A stretch of DNA of 6,267 nt, from the NCBI GenBank assembly GCA_025965635.1, contig JAOPWO010000271.1, positions 1 to 6,267 on the forward strand, written 5' to 3'. The translations under genes were made by a program, and so were the position numbers. The stretch is from Modestobacter sp. Its GTDB lineage: Bacteria; Actinomycetota; Actinomycetes; Mycobacteriales; Geodermatophilaceae. The notes beneath the pieces are model-generated. The model did not search any database and was not told the DNA's origin. It was given only the letters and a program-made list of their open reading frames with translations. Shown here one piece after another: positions 1-5,026 of the stretch (its first letter is position 1; each line of letters opens with the position of its first letter).

Positions 1-1721
1 TCAGCCGGTACCACCGGATGGCCGGTGACCGGGTGCTGATGGTCAGCGGCACCGATGAGCACGGGACGCCGATCACCGTCGCGGCCGACGCCGAGGGCGT
101 CACCCCACGGGAGATCGCCGACCGGAACAACCGGATCATCGTCGACGACCTGGCCAGCCTGGGGATGAGCTACGACCTCTTCACCCGGACGACGACGGCC
201 AACCACGCCGCGGTCAGCCAGGAGATCTTCCTCGGGCTGCTGAAGAACGGTTACGTCTTCCCGCAGACCACGCTCGGCGCGATCAGTCCGTCCACCGGCC
301 GCACGCTGCCCGACCGCTACATCGAGGGCACCTGCCCGATCTGCGGCTACGACGGCGCCCGCGGCGACCAGTGCGACAACTGCGGCAACCAGCTCGACCC
401 GGTCGACCTGATCAACCCGGTCAGCCGGATCAACGGGGAGACGCCGAAGTTCGTCGAGGAGGAGCACTACTTCCTCGACCTGCCGGCGTTCACCCGGGCG
501 CTCGGCGACTGGCTGGCCACCCGGAAGAGCTGGCGGCCCAACGTCCTGAACTTCAGCGTCAACCTGCTCGACGACCTCAAGCCGCGCAGCTACACGCGCG
601 ACATCGACTGGGGTGTCCCGGTGCCGCTGGACGGCTGGCGGGACCGGCCGGACAAGCGGATCTACGTCTGGTTCGACGCCGTCGTGGGCTACCTGTCGGC
701 GTCCATCGAATGGGCCCGTCGGTCCGGGGACCCGCAGGCGTGGCGGCAGTGGTGGCAGTCCCCGGACGCGGACGCCTACTACTTCATGGGCAAGGACAAC
801 ATCGTCTTCCACTCCGAGATCTGGCCCGCCCAGCTGCTCGGTTACAACGGCGCGGGCGACAAGGGCGGGACGCCGGGCTCCTACGGCCGGCTGAACCTGC
901 CGACCGAGGTCGTCTCCAGCGAGTTCCTGACCATGGAGGGACGCAAGTTCTCCTCCTCCCGGCAGGTGGTCATCTACGTCCGTGACTTCCTGGCCCGCTA
1001 CGACCCCGACGCGCTGCGCTACTTCATCGCCGTGGGCGGCCCGGAGACCCAGGACACCGACTTCACCTGGGCGGAGTTCCTCCGGCGCAACAACGACGAG
1101 CTGGTGGCCGGCTGGGGGAACCTGGTCAACCGCTCGGTCTCGATGGCCGCGAAGAACGTCGGGGCGATCCCGACGCCGGGCGAGCTGACCGACGCCGACC
1201 GCGCGCTGCTGGCGACCACCTCGGGTGCGTTCACGCCGATCGGTGACCTGCTGGCCCGCAACCGGCAGAAGGCCGCGGCCACCGAGGCGATGCGGGTCGT
1301 CAGCGAGGCGAACAAGTACCTGTCCGACCAGGCGCCGTGGAAGCTGAAGGAGGACCCGGCTCGCCGGGACACCGTGCTGCACACCGCGTTGCAGGCGATC
1401 AAGGACTGCAACGCCCTGCTGACCCCGTTCCTCCCGCACTCCTCCCAGCAGGTGCACGAGCTGCTCGGCGGCACCGGGGTCTGGTCGGTGCTGCCGGAGG
1501 TCCAGGAGGTCACCGACCTGGACGACGGCTCGCCGTACCCGATCATCTCCGGCCCCTACGCCGACGGGCAGGCGGTCTGGGGCTCCACGCCGCTGGCGGC
1601 GCCGGGAACGCCCCTGGCGCCGCCGAAGCCGGTGTTCACCAAGCTGGACCCCTCGATCGTGGACGAGGAGCTGGCCCGGCTGGAGGCCGGGGGGAAGAGC
1701 ACCGCGGACGGCGAGGCATGA
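1..1721 (+). CDS. metG: Methionyl-tRNA synthetase, 5'-truncated by window
   Basis: This is a cytoplasmic class I aminoacyl-tRNA synthetase that charges tRNA(Met) with methionine using ATP. The reading frame is already open at base 3, where the codons read SRYHRMAGDRVLMVSGTDEHG. The true start and the HIGH signature therefore lie upstream, and probably some 30-40 residues are missing. The ATG at 18 is internal. Counting from it, two zinc-knuckle CxxC pairs are visible at C106/C109 and C119/C122. The motif DIDWGVPVPLDGW and the YVWFDAVVGYLSA stretch of the Rossmann core follow. The KMSKS loop appears as KFSSS at residues 310-314 (bases 945-959), the form I associate with actinobacterial MetRS. 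The anticodon-binding helical domain follows (WGNLVNRSVSMAAKN). The protein ends in a Pro-rich segment and a charged tail, with no C-terminal EMAPII-like tRNA-binding domain, as in short actinobacterial enzymes. It is followed by tatD after an 82-nt palindromic spacer. Confidence 0.97.
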   Translation, partial: SRYHRMAGDRVLMVSGTDEHGTPITVAADAEGVTPREIADRNNRIIVDDLASLGMSYDLFTRTTTANHAAVSQEIFLGLLKNGYVFPQTTLGAISPSTGRTLPDRYIEGTCPICGYDGARGDQCDNCGNQLDPVDLINPVSRINGETPKFVEEEHYFLDLPAFTRALGDWLATRKSWRPNVLNFSVNLLDDLKPRSYTRDIDWGVPVPLDGWRDRPDKRIYVWFDAVVGYLSASIEWARRSGDPQAWRQWWQSPDADAYYFMGKDNIVFHSEIWPAQLLGYNGAGDKGGTPGSYGRLNLPTEVVSSEFLTMEGRKFSSSRQVVIYVRDFLARYDPDALRYFIAVGGPETQDTDFTWAEFLRRNNDELVAGWGNLVNRSVSMAAKNVGAIPTPGELTDADRALLATTSGAFTPIGDLLARNRQKAAATEAMRVVSEANKYLSDQAPWKLKEDPARRDTVLHTALQAIKDCNALLTPFLPHSSQQVHELLGGTGVWSVLPEVQEVTDLDDGSPYPIISGPYADGQAVWGSTPLAAPGTPLAPPKPVFTKLDPSIVDEELARLEAGGKSTADGEA

Positions 1722-1728
1722 CCCCTCC

Positions 1729-1756
1729 CAGGGCCGTGGTGGCCACCACGGCCCTG
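1729..1756. terminator. Perfect 28-bp palindrome, probable hairpin terminator after metG
   Basis: Bases 1729-1756 are a perfect palindrome whose arm reads CAGGGCCGTGGTGG. It starts 7 nt after the metG stop. As RNA it can form a stem of about 12 bp with a GGCC tetraloop. There is no U tract, which is common for GC-rich actinobacterial terminator-like hairpins. The symmetry is what the sequence shows. The terminator role is inferred from its position. Because the palindrome is perfect, it would form the same hairpin on the opposite strand. It may equally be one arm of a dispersed intergenic repeat together with 1772-1803. Confidence 0.65.
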
Positions 1757-1771
1757 AGGAACGGGCCGTCG

Positions 1772-1803
1772 CGGGCGGCCATGTCGGCCGACACGGCCGC
1801 CCG
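1772..1803. repeat. Second, near-perfect 32-bp palindrome abutting the tatD start
   Basis: Bases 1772-1803 form an inverted repeat with outer arms CGGGCGGCC and GGCCGCCCG around a central GTCGGCCGAC. There is a single A/C mismatch pair (1781 and 1794). It ends exactly one base before the GTG start of tatD at 1804. It lies 15 nt from the first palindrome and shares GGCCGT-like submotifs with it, so the two look like a bipartite unit. It leaves no room for a conventional ribosome binding site in front of tatD. Possible roles are a REP-like element, a translational control hairpin or part of the terminator. Confidence 0.6.
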
Positions 1804-2670
1804 GTGAGCAGGTCGGCCGGCTCCCGCGCCAACCGGCGCGGGGAGCCGCCGCCGTCGCCGGAGCCGCTGCCGTCCCCGGCGGTGGACAGCCACACCCACC
1901 TGGACATCGCCGTGGGCGGCGAGGACCGGCACCCCTCGGACGCGGAGGTCGACGAGGCGGTGGCGGACGCGGTCGCCGTCGGCGTCCCGCGGCTGGTCCA
2001 GGTCGGGGTGGACGTCGGCTCCTCGCGCTGGTCGGCCGACCTGGCCGCCCGCCGTCCGGAGGTGCTGGCCGCCGTGGCACTGCACCCCAACGAGGCCGGC
2101 GCCGGCGCGGCGACCGAGCAGGCCCTGGCCGAGATCGACCGGCTGGCGGCGCTGCCCCGGGTGCGCGCGGTGGGGGAGACCGGGCTGGACCGCTACCGCA
2201 CCGGGCCCGAGGGCTGGGCGGCGCAGGAGGCGTCCTTCCGGGCGCACGTCGAGATCGCCAAGCGGCACGGCCTCGCGCTGGTCGTCCATGACCGCGACGC
2301 GCACGACGAGGTGCTGCGGGTGCTGGACGACGAGGGCGCCCCCGAGCACACCGTGCTGCACTGCTTCTCGGGTGACGCCGCGTTCGCCCGGCGCTGCGTC
2401 GAGCGCGGCTTCGTGCTGTCCTTCGCCGGCACCCTGACGTTCGGCAACGCCGGCTACCTGCGGGAGGCCGCCGCGCTGACGCCGGTGCGGCAGCTGCTGG
2501 TGGAGACCGACGCCCCGTTCCTGACCCCGGCTCCGCTCCGTGGCCGGCCCAACTCCTCCCGGCTGGTCCCGCACACCGTCCGGGCTCTGGCCGACGTCAC
2601 CGGCGCGCCCCTGGACCAGCTGTGCCGGGCGCTCACCGAGAACGCCGAACGCGTCTTCGGTCCCTGGTGA
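1804..2670 (+). CDS. tatD: TatD-family metal-dependent hydrolase / DNase
   Basis: The gene encodes 288 residues of the TatD family, TIM-barrel amidohydrolase-superfamily enzymes. Characterised members are cytoplasmic divalent-metal-dependent 3'-5' exonucleases linked to DNA repair. All the metal-ligand signatures are visible: HTH at 30-32 in VDSHTHLD, E125 in VGETGLD, H162 in VVHDRDAHDE, H186 in LHCFSG, and D236 in VETDAPFLTP. Length is slightly above the usual 260 or so because of a Pro/Arg-rich N-terminal tail of about 26 residues ahead of the conserved VDSHTHLD. GTG 1804 is the only ATG/GTG/TTG start in frame between the metG stop and that motif, apart from the motif's own valine (GTG at 1882). 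It has no visible Shine-Dalgarno and abuts a palindrome. The exact substrate is not readable from sequence. The downstream membrane protein gene begins about 45 nt after the stop. Confidence 0.93.
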   Translation: MSRSAGSRANRRGEPPPSPEPLPSPAVDSHTHLDIAVGGEDRHPSDAEVDEAVADAVAVGVPRLVQVGVDVGSSRWSADLAARRPEVLAAVALHPNEAGAGAATEQALAEIDRLAALPRVRAVGETGLDRYRTGPEGWAAQEASFRAHVEIAKRHGLALVVHDRDAHDEVLRVLDDEGAPEHTVLHCFSGDAAFARRCVERGFVLSFAGTLTFGNAGYLREAAALTPVRQLLVETDAPFLTPAPLRGRPNSSRLVPHTVRALADVTGAPLDQLCRALTENAERVFGPW

Positions 2671-2694
2671 CGGGTCCCTCCCCCACTCACAGCT

Positions 2695-2702
2695 GAGAGG
2701 GG
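2695..2702 (+). promoter_or_regulatory. Purine-rich Shine-Dalgarno GAGAGGGG before the membrane protein
   Basis: GAGAGGGG is the clearest ribosome-binding-like tract in the tatD/membrane-protein gap. Its GAGG core ends 6 nt before an in-frame CTG at 2707 but 15 nt before the GTG at 2716. It therefore bears on which codon is the true start. It could also pair weakly with CCCTC at 2676-2680. Confidence 0.5.
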
Positions 2703-2715
2703 CACACTGTCCGAC

Positions 2716-3552
2716 GTGGGCCGCCTCATCGCCGTCGTCCTCTTCATCGCCCTGATGGTGCCCGCCGGGCTGCTGGTCCGGGCGTGGTCGCTGGCTGCCG
2801 GGCGCCGCGCCGTCGCCGGCGCTGCCGTCGGTTTCGTGACGCCCACGTCCGCGGGGGCCGCGGAGCTGGCCCGTCAGGCCGTGCACGGTCGCCGGGTGCG
2901 GCAGCTCGGGCTGGTCCTGGGCGTGCTGGCCGTGGTCATCAGCATCGTGCTGTTCGCCGAGGCGTCGGTGTTCCTGTGGGTCCCGGCGCTCGCCGCCGGA
3001 CTGCTGCTGGGCGTGCTGCTGGCCGAGGCCGGCCGTCCCCGGCCCCGCTGGGCCCCCTCCTCCCCGGCCCGCAGGCCCCGGCGGGGTGACCAGGTGTCGC
3101 CGTGGCTGCTGTGGACGATGCGGGGCGCCGTCGCCGGCGAGGTGCTGACCGCAGTCCTGCTGGCCGACGACCTGGGCACCCCGGCGACGGTGATGGCGGT
3201 GGCCGTGCCGCTGCTCGCCTGGCTGCTGGCCGAGATCGCGCTGCTGCGGATCCTGCTGCGGCCGATCCCGGCCGAGGGGGCCGACGTGCCGGTCGACGAG
3301 GCGCAGCGCACCTGGACGGCGCACCTGGTCGTGGCAGCGGCCAGCACGCTGGCCCTCCTGCCGGTGGGCAGCCTGCTGCTGGGCGCCGGACTGGGCCTGG
3401 GGGGGCGGGTCGCCGGCGCCGGCGCCGGACTGGTGCCGGTGGCCATGGTCGCCGGCGGCTTCTCCGCGCTGTCGGCCGGGCTGGCCGTCGCGGTCTTCCT
3501 GCTCACCTGGCTGCGGCCGGTGCGCGACACCAGCCGGGCGCTGGCGGGCTGA
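2716..3552 (+). CDS. Uncharacterised integral membrane protein, about 7 hydrophobic segments
   Basis: I do not recognise this family. The 278-residue product is strongly hydrophobic, with likely membrane segments near residues 3-23, 63-81, 84-104, 119-140 (weak), 147-170, 202-224 and 232-256. An Arg/Pro-rich loop (about 106-118, RPRPRWAPSSPARRPRRGD) and a shorter basic loop near 23-31 would be cytoplasmic by the positive-inside rule. A short acidic loop lies near 175-196. No catalytic, nucleotide-binding or transporter signature is visible. The gene sits in the same orientation 45 nt after tatD and is probably co-transcribed with it. Two hairpin-like sequences and the rpfB promoter follow. 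GTG 2716 is given as the start because it is the first canonical codon. A CTG at 2707, giving a protein that begins (L/M)SDVGRL, fits the ribosome binding site better. The coding call is supported by GC-rich third positions and a plausible membrane topology. Confidence 0.8.
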   Translation: MGRLIAVVLFIALMVPAGLLVRAWSLAAGRRAVAGAAVGFVTPTSAGAAELARQAVHGRRVRQLGLVLGVLAVVISIVLFAEASVFLWVPALAAGLLLGVLLAEAGRPRPRWAPSSPARRPRRGDQVSPWLLWTMRGAVAGEVLTAVLLADDLGTPATVMAVAVPLLAWLLAEIALLRILLRPIPAEGADVPVDEAQRTWTAHLVVAAASTLALLPVGSLLLGAGLGLGGRVAGAGAGLVPVAMVAGGFSALSAGLAVAVFLLTWLRPVRDTSRALAG

Positions 3553-3573
3553 CGGCCCGGGTACGCCGGGTCG
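3553..3573 (+). terminator. GC-rich hairpin immediately after membrane protein stop
   Basis: The stem CCCGG (3556-3560) pairs with CCGGG (3566-3570) around the loop GTACG. It extends through one G-U wobble to CGG/TCG at the base (3553-3573), giving about 8 bp. It begins at the base after the stop codon and has no U tail. The CGGCCCGGG word is repeated at 3553-3561 and 3572-3580, so alternative pairings exist. The terminator role is inferred from placement. Confidence 0.45.
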
Positions 3574-3604
3574 GCCCGGGAACTGGGTCGTGTGCTGTTC
3601 CCCA

Positions 3605-3632
3605 CTGGACACCTGAGCCTCAGCATGTCCAG
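3605..3632. repeat. Inverted repeat CTGGACA-N14-TGTCCAG, terminator-like or operator
   Basis: The 7-bp arms CTGGACA (3605-3611) and TGTCCAG (3626-3632) enclose an inner short repeat CTGAG/CTCAG (3613-3617 and 3619-3623). This gives a two-tier stem-loop 53 nt after the membrane protein stop and about 80 nt upstream of the rpfB promoter. It could be a second terminator insulating rpfB or a binding site for a dimeric regulator. The sequence does not decide between these. Confidence 0.45.
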
Positions 3633-3711
3633 CTATGGCGTGTAGTGACCGTCCGTATCGGCGCGCCTGCGCAGTGACTTGTCGACAGGGCGCTTTGCTG
3701 TCCACGCACGG

Positions 3712-3739
3712 TTGTCTTCCGAACCGCGTTCGTTATCGT
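3712..3739 (+). promoter_or_regulatory. Probable sigma-70-type promoter of rpfB
   Basis: A -35-like TTGTCT (3712-3717) and a -10-like TATCGT (3734-3739, matching TAnnnT) are separated by 16 bp in a locally less GC-rich stretch. They predict a transcription start near 3745-3746 and a leader of about 160 nt before GTG 3905. The promoter would serve rpfB and, given the overlap and short spacing downstream, rsmA and ispE too. A 16-bp spacer is one base shorter than ideal. The call rests on sequence match and position only. Confidence 0.55.
3720..3732. promoter_or_regulatory. 13-bp inverted repeat CGAAC-CGC-GTTCG inside the rpfB promoter spacer
   Basis: A perfect inverted repeat lies between the putative -35 and -10 boxes, the usual place for a repressor operator. 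The half-sites equal those of the Gram-positive/actinobacterial LexA box (CGAAC-N4-GTTCG), but here the spacer is 3 nt rather than 4. It is therefore not a canonical SOS box. The regulator is unknown. Confidence 0.45.
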
Positions 3740-3744
3740 GTCGT

Positions 3745-3904
3745 GACCGACCAGCCGGGGTGGGAACGCCCAGGCGACCGGCCCGGGTGAGCCCCGGACC
3801 GGACATGCGTCGGGCCGCACGACGACGGACCGCCGCCTCCGGGCGGGGGCCGTGGAGTGCTGCCCACGTTCCCCTGCCCGGACCTGTGACCACGTGGATG
3901 TGTT
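3745..3904 (+). promoter_or_regulatory. Structured 5' leader of rpfB
   Basis: If the promoter call is right, the rpfB mRNA carries about 160 nt of GC-rich leader. Its strongest element is a hairpin at 3778-3802: CCGG/CCGG, one C-A mismatch, CCGGG/CCCGG, and a TGAGC loop. A smaller CCGCC/GGCGG hairpin lies at 3833-3846. Actinobacterial rpf genes can be preceded by ydaO/yuaA cyclic-di-AMP riboswitches (known for Streptomyces rpfA). Here I see only loose resemblance (GCCGGGG followed by GGGTGA) and not the conserved 3' part of that motif, so no riboswitch is called. Confidence 0.35.
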
Positions 3905-5026
3905 GTGCGCCGTTCGTTGAAGCTCAGTCTCTTCACCCTGGTACTGCACGGCCTGGTGGGCGGTTCCTTCGCCTACTTCGTCGCCCAGAAGTCGGTGACC
4001 CTCACCATCGACGGCCAGTCGCGGGAGGTGAGCACCTACGCCGCGACCGCCGGCGAGATCCTCGCCGACGAGGGGTTGAGCCCGGCGGCGCACGACGTCG
4101 TCCTGCCCGCGCTGGAGCAGACCGTCGGGGACGGCGACACCGTCGTCCTCAACCGGGCCCGCCCGCTGGTGCTGACCGTCGACGGCGTGCGCAGCGAGGT
4201 CTACACGACCGCGCTGTCCGTGGACGCCGCCCTCGAGCAGCTCGGCTACCGCGAGGAGGACCTGGTCCTCTCCGCGAGCCGCAGCGAGCGCCTCCCTCTC
4301 GACGGCATGGACCTGGCCATCCAGACGCCCAAGGCGGTCACCCTGGTCGCCGACGGGCATCAGCGCGTGGTCAGCACCACCGCCGCCACCGCCGGTGACC
4401 TCCTCGCCGAGCAGGGCATCGCGCTCGCCCCGACCGACACCACCAGCCTGAAGGCCGACCAGCCGCTGCTGGACGCCATGGTCCTGCGGATCGCGCGCGT
4501 GCACGTCACCGACGTCACCCAGGTCGTGCCGATCGACTACCAGACCGTCGAGACGCAGGACGCCGAGGCGCTCGAGGGCACCCGCACCGTCACCCGGAAG
4601 GGCGTCGAGGGCGAGCAGACGGTCAGCTACCGGGTCACCGTCACCGACGGGGTCGAGACCGCCCGCGAGCAGACCGGTGTCGCGGTGACCACCCCGCCGG
4701 TCGACCAGCTGGTCGGTGTCGGCACCAAGCCGAAGCCCGAGCCGGCTCCGGCCCCCGCTGGGGGCGGCAGTGCCCCGGCGACGGCCGACGGTCTCAACTG
4801 GGCCGCGTTGGCCAGGTGCGAGTCCGGTGGCCGGCCGAACGCGGTCAGCGGCACCGGCAAGTACCGCGGCATGTACCAGTTCTCGCAGGGCACCTGGAAC
4901 GCCGTCGGCGGCTCCGGCGACCCGGCCGCCGCGTCGGCCGAGGAGCAGACGAAGCGGGCGCAGATGCTGTACGCCCGCTCCGGCGCCGGCCAGTGGCCGC
5001 ACTGCGGCAAGAACCTGTTCGGCTGA
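3905..5026 (+). CDS. rpfB: Resuscitation-promoting factor RpfB (DUF348 x3 - G5 - Rpf domain)
   Basis: The gene encodes 373 residues of a secreted or membrane-anchored peptidoglycan hydrolase that helps dormant cells resume growth and supports wall remodelling. Its domains follow the M. tuberculosis RpfB plan (362 residues). A hydrophobic anchor or signal segment spans about 5-27. Three DUF348 repeats (about 30-70, 88-130, 143-185) have starts resembling VTLTIDGQSREVSTYAATAGEIL. A G5 domain spans about 200-270, then comes a Lys/Pro/Ala/Gly-rich linker (273-294) and a C-terminal Rpf domain (295-373). The lysozyme-like catalytic glutamate is E306 in ARCESGG, and C305 and C367 would form the conserved disulfide. 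No lipobox cysteine is visible in the N-terminus. GTG 3905 is the only start after an in-frame stop at 3887, and the site GGAT (3896-3899) is a weak ribosome binding site. It has its own promoter upstream and is coupled to rsmA at its 3' end. Confidence 0.95.
   Translation: MRRSLKLSLFTLVLHGLVGGSFAYFVAQKSVTLTIDGQSREVSTYAATAGEILADEGLSPAAHDVVLPALEQTVGDGDTVVLNRARPLVLTVDGVRSEVYTTALSVDAALEQLGYREEDLVLSASRSERLPLDGMDLAIQTPKAVTLVADGHQRVVSTTAATAGDLLAEQGIALAPTDTTSLKADQPLLDAMVLRIARVHVTDVTQVVPIDYQTVETQDAEALEGTRTVTRKGVEGEQTVSYRVTVTDGVETAREQTGVAVTTPPVDQLVGVGTKPKPEPAPAPAGGGSAPATADGLNWAALARCESGGRPNAVSGTGKYRGMYQFSQGTWNAVGGSGDPAAASAEEQTKRAQMLYARSGAGQWPHCGKNLFG

Larger units (their letters stand above)
3553..3904 (+). 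other. 352-base intergenic region between membrane protein and rpfB
   Basis: This is the only long gene-free stretch. From left to right it holds a hairpin directly at the upstream stop (3553-3573), a second stem-loop (3605-3632), a less GC-rich segment (about 3633-3745) containing the best promoter in the window (3712-3739) with an inverted repeat in its spacer, and a GC-rich structured leader running to the rpfB start. I see no convincing small gene, tRNA or CRISPR in it. Reading frames crossing it lack codon bias and start signals. Confidence 0.8.

Noticed and set aside
1636..3705. 689-codon open frame on the minus strand
   Set aside because: It lies antisense to tatD and the membrane protein. 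The product is rich in Gln, Arg, Gly and His with no domain, which is what the reverse strand of high-GC genes gives when stops are rare. The tatD motifs on the + strand are unambiguous.
3720..3732. Canonical LexA (SOS) box
   Set aside because: The half-sites match but the spacer is 3 nt instead of 4, so it is kept only as an unassigned inverted repeat.
3885..3900. CRP/GlxR-like site TGTGA-N6-TCACA in front of rpfB
   Set aside because: TGTGA is present at 3885-3889 but the other half (GGATG) does not match TCACA.
3745..3904. Confident ydaO/yuaA cyclic-di-AMP riboswitch
   Set aside because: The conserved 3' segment of the motif (CCGAAnCCG followed by CAGCTAACC-like sequence) is not found in the leader. 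Context alone is not enough.
3679..4398. 239-codon + strand frame across the rpfB promoter and leader
   Set aside because: It is Arg/Pro-rich and frame-shifted against rpfB, lacks a ribosome binding site, and spans the promoter. It reads as a shadow.
4816..4992. Long N-terminal extension of rsmA starting at 4816
   Set aside because: The extra residues are Arg-rich out-of-frame reading of the rpfB catalytic domain and have no place in the RsmA family, whose members are about 270-300 residues.
3620..5002. 460-codon open frame on the minus strand
   Set aside because: It is antisense to rpfB, low in complexity and has no recognisable motif. Conserved Rpf, G5 and DUF348 domains occupy the + strand.
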